A stretch of 10,073 bases of DNA from Lentisphaeria bacterium UBA1776 (GTDB taxonomy: Bacteria; Verrucomicrobiota; Lentisphaeria; Victivallales; Victivallaceae), in the NCBI GenBank assembly GCA_002314605.1, contig DCGO01000088.1, positions 868 through 10,940 of the forward strand, read 5' to 3'. Numbering within the stretch: the stretch's first letter is position 1; each line of letters begins with the position of its first letter. A program made the position numbers and the translations under genes. Positions 1-5,064 of this stretch are shown piece by piece. The notes beneath the pieces are model-generated. The model ran no database searches and was not told the origin of the DNA. It saw only the letters and a program-made list of their open reading frames with translations.

Positions 1-6
1 CTTTTC

Positions 7-32
7 GGCTGTTACCACTTCGGGTGGCAGCC
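7..32. other. Hairpin in the 5' leader region of the AraC-type gene
   Basis: The arms GGCTG (7-11) and CAGCC (28-32) pair, and the inner CCAC (15-18) pairs with GTGG (24-27) around a TTCGG loop, leaving a 3-base bulge on the left side. Neither strand has a T-tract directly after the stem, so it is not a clear terminator. It may be the tail of an upstream gene's terminator or a leader structure. The rest of 33-108 is pyrimidine-rich and shows no convincing promoter: TTGCAT at 46-51 has no matching -10 box at the right distance. Confidence 0.3.
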
Positions 33-108
33 TCAAAATTCCATTTTGCATCTTTTTCCCCATTGTCCCGCAAATCCATCCGTTTGAATTTTTAGAGGTC
101 CCCTGAAC

Positions 109-987
109 TTGAAAAACACTCCGGAACATTTATATTATTGGGAACAACCGGACAGGCAAACTTTTATGGAGCAGCATCAGTACATCGAGGAGGCCATGGT
201 CCAGCTGGAACAGCAGTTCCATCTGAGGATCACCGTCATTGACCGTGACGGTCTTTTCAATTACAAGCAGAAATCCGAGGTCTTCCGGCAGGCCCGGCAC
301 TCCCACCAGACCAACCCGAGCTGCCGTTTCGGGTTCTGCGAGAAATGCGTGGCGAACTGCCGCCACCGGATCAACCAGATGTTTCTCCACGCTCCGACCC
401 CGTGTTATTCTGTGTGCTGGAAAGGAATCGGGCAGATCGCCGTTCCGCTGTGCCACATGAAATTCAGTTACGGGATCCTTTATGCGGGGAATTTCCGGGA
501 TCCCGGCACCGCGCCCCCGGAAGGGCTGCCGGAAAAATTTTACGAAGCCTATTCCCAACTGCCGGAAGCCAGTCCGGAAACGATACGCAAACTGATCCCC
601 GTGCTGCACATCTTCGCAAGGGGCATCATCACTTATCTCAAGGAAGAGAACATCGTCAATGACGAGTACGATTTCCGGGTCAGCAGGATCTACAGTTTTC
701 TGCAGGAAAACAAGTGCCGCAATATCGGGCTGCCGGACATTGCCGGATATCTGCATCTTTCCGAATCCTACACCAGTTTCTTCATCAAGCAGATTTCCGG
801 GCAGACCTTTTCCCAGCTTCTGCGGGCCGTCCGGATCGACCATGTGAAAAATCTTCTGATCACCACCGACGACAGTCTCCATGCGATTGCGGAACAGTGC
901 GGTTTTTCCAACGAATTTCACCTCAGCAAAGTCTTCAAGGAGACCACCGGGGTCTCCCCGTCGGCTTTCCGCAAATTGAGAAAGTAG
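109..987 (+). CDS. PocR-type sensory domain / AraC-family transcriptional regulator
   Basis: Probable cytoplasmic one-component regulator of 292 residues. The N-terminal part (about 20-180) resembles the PocR ligand-sensing domain. It has a cysteine-rich stretch (C72, C77, C80, C84), then C99-x3-C103-W-K-G-I followed by a hydrophobic P-L-C segment and a Y-G-I-L-Y-A-G-N strand, matching the family pattern of C-x-x-G before a GAF-like core. Residues about 188-291 form a complete AraC DNA-binding unit with two helix-turn-helices; the second carries A-I-A-E-Q-C-G-F-S and the terminal F-K-E-T-T-G-V-S-P-S-A-F-R signature. The start used is TTG at 109, with AGAGG at 94-98 ten bases upstream and an in-frame TGA at 85-87. 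ATG at 166 is a reasonable alternative and would remove 19 residues. PocR-AraC proteins in other bacteria sense small molecules such as diols; the ligand here is unknown. It ends 4 bases from the convergent transporter gene, which may be its target. Confidence 0.85.
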   Translation: MKNTPEHLYYWEQPDRQTFMEQHQYIEEAMVQLEQQFHLRITVIDRDGLFNYKQKSEVFRQARHSHQTNPSCRFGFCEKCVANCRHRINQMFLHAPTPCYSVCWKGIGQIAVPLCHMKFSYGILYAGNFRDPGTAPPEGLPEKFYEAYSQLPEASPETIRKLIPVLHIFARGIITYLKEENIVNDEYDFRVSRIYSFLQENKCRNIGLPDIAGYLHLSESYTSFFIKQISGQTFSQLLRAVRIDHVKNLLITTDDSLHAIAEQCGFSNEFHLSKVFKETTGVSPSAFRKLRK

Positions 988-991
988 GTTT

Positions 992-2218
992 TTACCGGGA
1001 TTTCTCTTCGTCAGGACACGCTTCCTCCGCCGGAAGCGTCATGGCAAAGAGAGAGTTGCAGACGGCCATGATGGCAGCAAAGCTGAAGAGGGTCCCCAGC
1101 CCGAATTTCATCCAGATCCAGCCTCCCGCCGGAGCGACGATGATGGAGATCAGGTGATTGATGGAGATCCCCGTGGACAAGGTGGATGTAAGCTCATCCT
1201 GACTTTCCGCCAGCGTCCGGACGTAGATATTGGTGGCCAGAGAAGTGGTGCTGATGACCGCATCCAGAAGGAAATTGATGCAGAGGATCCCCGGCGCCAG
1301 TTCAAACGGAAAGATTTTCCCGGCAAAGCCGTACAGGAGGCAGACGAAACACAGCACAACCGTGTCCCAGATCATGATATTCCGGTAACCCAGGCGGTCC
1401 GTCAGTCGCCCGATGAAGGGTGCGGCAAAGATGTTCACAAAGGCGCAGATCCCCAGCAGTGCTGCCATGGCGGCGGTGCTGAACCTGTATTCCCGGATGA
1501 GAACATAAGGTGCGAAGGTTATGAACACCTGTTTTCTGGCTCCGTAAAAAAGTTCCAGCAGATAAAATTTGGAAAACTTTTTCGCCATATAGAGCCGGGG
1601 CCGCCGGGAGGGGACATTCGGTGCATTTTTCGTGAAGGTGCTGATCACACTCAAGGTCATCAGGAAAATGATCAGGCCCCAGAGTACCCGGAAAAGGACG
1701 ATTTCCGGTGCTTTGAACCACACGGTCCCCGCAAAAAAAATGGCGGCCACGATCAGACTGCCGGAAACTTTGCCGAAATTCATGGCTCCGGTCAGAAACC
1801 CCAGAGACTGTCCTGCGTGGTCCGGCCTGGCGACCTGCATGGCAATGACCTGACGCACCGGCATGACCAGGTGCTCCCCCACGCTCCAGATCATGATGAA
1901 AACGGTGACGAAAATCATGTTCGCCGAGAGGAAAAGCAGTGCTGTACCGACCATGGAAAACAGTGTTCCGATCCGCATGATCCGCCAGTCGCTGACCCGG
2001 TGCAGGAGTGCCAGGATAAAGACCAGCAAAAGTCCCGGCATTTCCCGGAAAAACTCCAGCCAGCCGCGCTCCACACTGTCCATGATGTAAATATCGGACA
2101 GAAAGTTGTTCATGGCCGCTGCGAAACAGCCGATCCCGATCCCCCAGAGGAGAATGCTGAAAAAGAACGCTCCTGCGCCGGTATTCTCCCGAAAAACTTC
2201 CGAAAATTTGAATTTCAT
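992..2218 (-). CDS. Major facilitator superfamily (MFS) transporter
   Basis: Inner-membrane permease of 408 residues, the usual MFS length, with about 11-12 hydrophobic segments separated by short charged loops. The N-terminus reads K-F-K-F-S-E-V-F-R before the first membrane helix. A basic central cytoplasmic loop (about 200-222, T-K-N-A-P...R-R-P-R-L-Y) separates the two six-helix halves. After the eighth helix there is G-R-L-T-D-R-L-G-Y-R, the standard MFS loop motif (G-x-x-x-D-R-x-G-R-R type), here in the second half. No substrate can be read from the sequence. The start ATG at 2218 has only a weak purine stretch (ACAGAG) upstream. The gene converges on the PocR/AraC gene with a 4-base gap and no terminator between them. 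A palindromic ATACC cluster sits immediately upstream and may be an operator. It could equally be a sugar, drug or organic-anion carrier. Confidence 0.85.
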   Translation of the reverse strand: MKFKFSEVFRENTGAGAFFFSILLWGIGIGCFAAAMNNFLSDIYIMDSVERGWLEFFREMPGLLLVFILALLHRVSDWRIMRIGTLFSMVGTALLFLSANMIFVTVFIMIWSVGEHLVMPVRQVIAMQVARPDHAGQSLGFLTGAMNFGKVSGSLIVAAIFFAGTVWFKAPEIVLFRVLWGLIIFLMTLSVISTFTKNAPNVPSRRPRLYMAKKFSKFYLLELFYGARKQVFITFAPYVLIREYRFSTAAMAALLGICAFVNIFAAPFIGRLTDRLGYRNIMIWDTVVLCFVCLLYGFAGKIFPFELAPGILCINFLLDAVISTTSLATNIYVRTLAESQDELTSTLSTGISINHLISIIVAPAGGWIWMKFGLGTLFSFAAIMAVCNSLFAMTLPAEEACPDEEKSR

Positions 2219-2239
2219 CTCTGTAAATTCCGCTTTTTG

Positions 2240-2267
2240 GGTATAGGATACCTCTGCAGAGATACCC
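2240..2267. promoter_or_regulatory. Candidate operator: cluster of ATACC/GGTAT half-sites
   Basis: GGTAT-AGG-ATACC (2240-2252) is a perfect 5+5 inverted repeat. A further GATACCC follows at 2261-2267, and a perfect 10-base palindrome CTCTGCAGAG (2252-2261) bridges them. Read toward the transporter, GGTATC occurs twice, 14 bases apart. A weak promoter-like pair on the minus strand (TTACAG at 2272-2267, TATCCT at 2250-2245, 16-base spacer) would place the operator across the promoter, about 20 bases before the transporter start. Repeated half-sites of this kind suit an AraC-type or dimeric regulator, but the regulator is not identified. Confidence 0.4.
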
Positions 2268-2332
2268 TGTAATTTAGCACGGAAACGGAAAAAATCTGAT
2301 GTCCGTGCGGAAGCGTGTCCCGTGTTCTGCAG

Positions 2333-2376
2333 AAAAACAAAGGCCGCCGCAGTCCCTTTCCGGTTCTGCGGCGGCC
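2333..2376 (-). terminator. Rho-independent terminator of the Hsp20 operon
   Basis: A perfect 11-base-pair GC-rich stem, GGCCGCCGCAG (2342-2352) against CTGCGGCGGCC (2366-2376), encloses a 13-base loop. On the minus strand it is followed by TTTGTTTTT (2341-2333). It begins 25 bases after the stop codon of the second Hsp20 gene, as expected for the end of that operon. Confidence 0.85.
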
Positions 2377-2401
2377 CCGTCCCCCCCGTCAGAGGATTCG
2401 T

Positions 2402-2737
2402 TTAATCTCTGGCAATGGCGATCTTATGCGGTTTGGCCGATTCCAGTTTCGGCAGGATCAGCTCCAGCACGCCGTTTTTGATGCGGGCGGAGATCTTCGC
2501 CGTGTCGATGTCTTCGGAGAGCTGGAAACTGCGGCGGAACTCCACTTTGCGGCCCTGCCACAGCCCCGCCATACCGGCGGAGACACTCAGCTGACGGTCG
2601 CGGATGTCCACATCCAGCGCTTCGGAAGAAACGCCGGGCAGATCCATCAGGATCCGGACTCCGCCGGACTGTTCGATGATATCGCAGGGCGGCATTGCGT
2701 GAACACTGTTCTGAACTTTTTCCGTATCTTTATTCAT
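2402..2737 (-). CDS. Hsp20/alpha-crystallin small heat-shock protein (second of pair)
   Basis: A 111-residue ATP-independent holdase expected to bind unfolding proteins in the cytoplasm as oligomers. The alpha-crystallin domain covers about 17-98. It carries the D-L-P-G-V segment (32-36) and the family signature A-x-x-x-N-G-V-L (A84, N88, G89, V90, L91) followed by an L-P strand end. The C-terminal tail K-I-A-I-A (105-109) supplies the I-x-I motif used in oligomer assembly. The N-terminal arm is very short, about 16 residues, so it may work in mixed oligomers with its upstream partner. ATG at 2737 has AAAGGAG six bases upstream. It lies 15 bases downstream of the first Hsp20 stop codon, so both share one transcript. 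Confidence 0.92.
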   Translation of the reverse strand: MNKDTEKVQNSVHAMPPCDIIEQSGGVRILMDLPGVSSEALDVDIRDRQLSVSAGMAGLWQGRKVEFRRSFQLSEDIDTAKISARIKNGVLELILPKLESAKPHKIAIARD

Positions 2738-2752
2738 GATGAACTCCTTTCT

Positions 2753-3214
2753 TCAGCGCTCAATGGCGACCTTGATGTTTTTCGGTTCTTCCGGACGCTC
2801 CCGGGGCAGCGTAATGGTCAGGACCCCGTCCACATACCGGGCCTTGATGTTCCGGGCATCCACCCGGCAGGGCAGTTTGATGGTCTCTTCCAGACGGTCC
2901 GCTTCCCGCTCACGGTGGATGAAACGCTCATTTTCGCCCAGCTCCACCGCCTTCTTTTCGCCGCGGACGGTCAGGAAATCGCCCACCACCTCCGCGTCCA
3001 CGGACTCCGGATCGAAGCCGGGCAGCGAAGCCCGGACCTCAATGCCGTCGCTGTTCTCGGAAATCACCATCCGGGGAAGTTCGTACCAGCGGGCACTGTT
3101 GCGGATGGGACCGGTCAGGTCGTTCAATACGCTGAAAAGCTCCTTGGGCAGTTCCGCCACGGTGTCCCCCCACCAGGATTGCGGGATCATGCCAAAACGA
3201 TTGATGTGTTTCAT
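2753..3214 (-). CDS. Hsp20/alpha-crystallin small heat-shock protein (first of pair)
   Basis: A 153-residue small heat-shock chaperone. The N-terminal arm (1-46) contains W-W-G and aromatic residues typical of the client-binding, oligomer-forming region. The alpha-crystallin domain spans about 47-140, with A-S-L-P-G-F (62-67) and the signature A-x-x-x-D-G-V-L (A125, D129, G130, V131, L132) before T-I-T-L-P. The tail has N-I-K-V (146-149), an I-x-V version of the C-terminal anchoring motif. The start ATG at 3214 is fixed by a very strong site, AAAAGGAGG at 3229-3221, six bases upstream. It is the first gene after a consensus sigma-54 promoter and is followed by a second, clearly different Hsp20 gene. 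Known bacterial pairs such as IbpA/IbpB cooperate in one chaperone system; cooperation here is inferred. Confidence 0.94.
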   Translation of the reverse strand: MKHINRFGMIPQSWWGDTVAELPKELFSVLNDLTGPIRNSARWYELPRMVISENSDGIEVRASLPGFDPESVDAEVVGDFLTVRGEKKAVELGENERFIHREREADRLEETIKLPCRVDARNIKARYVDGVLTITLPRERPEEPKNIKVAIER

Positions 3215-3266
3215 GCTGTACCTCCTTTTGATTTACGGTTGCATTCTGCGTCACAACCGGAGTATC

Positions 3267-3283
3267 AGCAATATCCGTGCCAG
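3267..3283 (-). promoter_or_regulatory. Sigma-54 (RpoN) -24/-12 promoter for the Hsp20 operon
   Basis: Read on the minus strand from 3283 to 3267 the sequence is CTGGCACGGATATTGCT. This fits the sigma-54 consensus Y-TGGCACG-R-NNN-TTGCW at every defined position, with the correct spacing between the GG and GC pairs. It predicts a transcription start near 3256, about 41 bases before the start codon of the first Hsp20 gene and downstream of the ybaB terminator. Sigma-54 promoters need an ATP-driven activator protein bound upstream; no such activator gene is in this window. Confidence 0.8.
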
Positions 3284-3306
3284 GTTTTCCGTCCCCCGGA
3301 TTTTTC

Positions 3307-3326
3307 CTCCGGTTCTTTCCCCGGAG
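3307..3326. promoter_or_regulatory. Inverted repeat upstream of the sigma-54 promoter
   Basis: CTCCGG (3307-3312) and CCGGAG (3321-3326) form a perfect 6-base inverted repeat with an 8-base spacer. Its centre is about 60 bases upstream of the predicted Hsp20 transcription start. It could be an activator binding site for the sigma-54 promoter. However, activator sites usually lie further upstream, and CCGG words are common in this DNA, so chance is a real alternative. Confidence 0.22.
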
Positions 3327-3328
3327 AC

Positions 3329-3370
3329 AAAAAAAGCGCCAGTCTGTCCCGGAGGGGGGGACAAACTGGC
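3329..3370 (-). terminator. Rho-independent terminator after aroA-ybaB
   Basis: A 13-base stem with one C/A mismatch, GCCAGTCTGTCCC (3338-3350) against GGGACAAACTGGC (3358-3370), encloses a 7-base loop. On the minus strand it is followed by GC and seven T residues (3335-3329). It starts 21 bases beyond the ybaB stop codon and insulates that operon from the sigma-54 promoter just downstream. Confidence 0.85.
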
Positions 3371-3391
3371 ACAATCGGGGCGGTAAACGGA

Positions 3392-3709
3392 TCAGATAAG
3401 CCCGGGGATCTTGATCCCGCCGGTCACTTCCGCCATTTTGCTCTCCGCCGAATTCCGTGCGCTCTCCGTGGCGGCCCGGACCGCACAGAGGATCTGGTCC
3501 TCCAGCAGTTCCCGGTCCTGCATGGCCTCCGGAGCGATCCGGATGGATTTGAGCATGAAATCCCCGGTCACCACCGCCCGGACCTGATTGCCGGGGGCGG
3601 AGCCCTCAAATTCCGCCGATGCCATATCGGCTTTCATCTGCTTCATGTTGTTCTGAATGTCTTTGGCCTTCTTCATCAGACTGGCCAGTTCTCCAAGGTT
3701 GCCGAACAT
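3392..3709 (-). CDS. ybaB: YbaB/EbfC family nucleoid-associated DNA-binding protein
   Basis: A 105-residue protein, the normal family length, starting M-F-G-N-L-G-E-L-A-S-L-M-K-K-A. It has a long amphipathic N-terminal helix rich in K, Q and M (about 9-32), then the conserved G-x-G-x-V-R-A-V-V-T-G-type strand pair (here G-N-Q-V-R-A-V-V-T-G-D), a second helix around L-L-E-D-Q-I, and the C-terminal G-G-I-K-I-P-G-L. Family members form dimers that bind DNA and coat the nucleoid. The ATG at 3709 is chosen because the conserved family N-terminus begins there. The reading frame is open for 25 codons upstream, but that part overlaps aroA. A Shine-Dalgarno GGAGG lies in the last codons of aroA, and only 2 bases separate the genes, suggesting translational coupling. 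ybaB usually sits beside dnaX and recR; neither is seen here. Confidence 0.92.
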   Translation of the reverse strand: MFGNLGELASLMKKAKDIQNNMKQMKADMASAEFEGSAPGNQVRAVVTGDFMLKSIRIAPEAMQDRELLEDQILCAVRAATESARNSAESKMAEVTGGIKIPGLI

Positions 3710-3711
3710 GT

Positions 3712-4980
3712 TTATTCCTCCCATGTAAAGTCCGCACCCATATTCATGAAATCCCGGACAAAATCCGGGTACGTTACACTGCAAACGTCCGCGCCGGTGA
3801 TCACCGTCTCCCCTTCCGCCGCCAGGGCCGCCACGGCCAGAGCCATGGCGATGCGGTGATCGCCGTGAGCATCCACCGCCGCACCATGGAGTTTTCCCCC
3901 ATGGATCACCAGCCCGTCGGCAAGTTCGGAGACATCCGCCCCCATTCCGGCAAGTTCCAGTCTCATGCAGCGGATCCGGTCGGTTTCCTTGATCCTCGCC
4001 TGAGGGGCGTTCACGAGCCGCGTCTCTCCGGGGATCAGCGCCGCCGCCGCCGCCATGACCGGCAGTGCGTCCGGCGTGGCATTCAGGTCGAAGACCCCGG
4101 GCCGGAGTTCCCTGGTACGGGATACCGTGCTTCCGTCGGCGCTGATTTCGGCTCCCATCCGCCGGAAAAAGTCAAAACAGGCCTTGTCCCCCTGCACGTC
4201 GGAGAAATCCAGATTCCGGATCTCCACGCCGTCTCCGGCGATCATGCCGGCAGCCAGCGGAAAGAGCGCCGTCGAAAAATCCGCCGGGATCACCGCTTCA
4301 AAGGCCCGGCAGCGCTGTTTCCCGGGTACATGAAAATGCAGCAGGTCCGGCGAGGCTTCACAGCAGATATTCAGTCGCCGGAGCCACTGCAGCGTGATCC
4401 CCACATAGGGCTGCTCATTCAGAAAATCCAGATCGAAATCGCTGTCGCCTTCCGCCAGAGGTGCGGCGAAGAGGAGGCTCGAAATAAACTGGGAGGTGGA
4501 ACCGTCCACCCGGGCCCGCCCTCCCCGGAAGGGACCTTTGACCCGGACCGGACAGCAGCCGCCGGTCCCGGAAACCTCCGCGCCCAGACCGGACAGGGCG
4601 TCAAGGAGTCCCTGCATGACCCGGGTGCGAAGAGAAGCATCCCCGTCCAGAACCACTTCCCGGTCCCCGGCGGCAGCCATGGCGGAAAGGAACCGGAGCC
4701 CCGTCCCGGAGTTTTCCAGGTCAAGCACGGTACCGTCCGGGCAGGAGAATTTCCCGCCGGTCCCGGTGCAGAGCCAGTCCCGGCCCTCCGGAACATATTT
4801 CATCCCCAGTCTGACGGCGGCAGCCCGGACTGCCAGCGTATCGGCGGATTCCAGCGGAGCAATGATCCGGCTGGTCCCCTCCGCCGCCAGCGCCGCGGTC
4901 AGGGCACGGATGGTGTGACTTTTGGAACCCGGAACCGCCACGGTACCGCGGACCCGGGATGGTCTGACGCGTAAATTCAT
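3712..4980 (-). CDS. aroA: 3-phosphoshikimate 1-carboxyvinyltransferase (EPSP synthase)
   Basis: Sixth step of the shikimate pathway: joins phosphoenolpyruvate to shikimate 3-phosphate to give EPSP on the way to chorismate and aromatic amino acids, in the cytoplasm. The 422 residues match the family length. Visible motifs in order: P-G-S-K-S-H-T-I-R-A-L (17-27, substrate-binding K20), N-S-G-T-G-L-R-F-L (90-98, phosphoenolpyruvate loop), S-T-S-Q-F-I-S-S-L-L (161-170), P-A-D-F-S-T-A (232-238), D-L-N-A-T-P-D-A (298-305, catalytic D304), R-I-K-E-T-D-R-I-R (329-337, E332), G-D-H-R-I-A-M-A (373-380) and Y-P-D-F (404-407). Slight departures are G where A or T is usual after N-x-G-T, and R-V-M (120-122) where R-P-M is common. 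An AAGGA site lies ten bases before the ATG. It is first gene of a two-gene unit with ybaB and divergent from cinA. Confidence 0.96.
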   Translation of the reverse strand: MNLRVRPSRVRGTVAVPGSKSHTIRALTAALAAEGTSRIIAPLESADTLAVRAAAVRLGMKYVPEGRDWLCTGTGGKFSCPDGTVLDLENSGTGLRFLSAMAAAGDREVVLDGDASLRTRVMQGLLDALSGLGAEVSGTGGCCPVRVKGPFRGGRARVDGSTSQFISSLLFAAPLAEGDSDFDLDFLNEQPYVGITLQWLRRLNICCEASPDLLHFHVPGKQRCRAFEAVIPADFSTALFPLAAGMIAGDGVEIRNLDFSDVQGDKACFDFFRRMGAEISADGSTVSRTRELRPGVFDLNATPDALPVMAAAAALIPGETRLVNAPQARIKETDRIRCMRLELAGMGADVSELADGLVIHGGKLHGAAVDAHGDHRIAMALAVAALAAEGETVITGADVCSVTYPDFVRDFMNMGADFTWEE

Positions 4981-5000
4981 CGGAAACGTGTCCTTGTGAC

Positions 5001-5029
5001 TTGCATTTAAAAGATATGCGGGTTAATTT
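5001..5029 (+). promoter_or_regulatory. Candidate sigma-70-type promoter for cinA
   Basis: TTGCAT (5001-5006) and TAATTT (5024-5029) are separated by 17 bases. A start near 5036 would give a leader of about 29 bases before ATG 5065 and would exclude ATG 5035 as the true start. The match to consensus is only moderate, but the same TTGCAT-17-TA arrangement recurs downstream of cinA. Confidence 0.4.
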
Positions 5030-5052
5030 AGTTTATGTATTTCTTTTTTCAA
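5025..5052 (-). promoter_or_regulatory. Candidate promoter for aroA-ybaB, overlapping the cinA promoter
   Basis: On the minus strand TTGAAA (5052-5047) and TAAATT (5030-5025) are separated by 16 bases. The predicted start near 5018 gives a 38-base leader to aroA. The -10 box overlaps the -10 box of the divergent cinA promoter, so the two may compete. The 84-base gap is AT-rich compared with both genes, which fits a shared promoter region. Confidence 0.35.
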
Positions 5053-5064
5053 GCGGGATCGATC

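Noticed and set aside
1154..2272. Long plus-strand reading frame (372 codons) opposite the transporter
   Set aside because: It mirrors the MFS gene. The product is a low-complexity mix of D, G, R, P and H with no recognisable domain, while the minus strand encodes a clear membrane protein.
3236..3259. CGGTTG/CAACCG inverted repeat near the Hsp20 transcription start, considered as CIRCE or an RNA thermometer
   Set aside because: It does not match the CIRCE sequence, the predicted transcript starts inside one arm, and the stem does not include the ribosome binding site.
2315..3859. 514-codon plus-strand frame across the Hsp20 operon, terminators and ybaB
   Set aside because: It runs through two terminators, a promoter and three convincing minus-strand genes. 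Its openness follows from the GC-rich third positions of those genes.
3619..4974. 451-codon plus-strand frame opposite aroA
   Set aside because: It is an antisense shadow of a complete EPSP synthase with all motifs intact, and its composition is typical of such shadows.
5035..5064. Upstream ATG adding ten residues to CinA
   Set aside because: The extra residues are not part of the family N-terminus and overlap the predicted promoter and transcription start.
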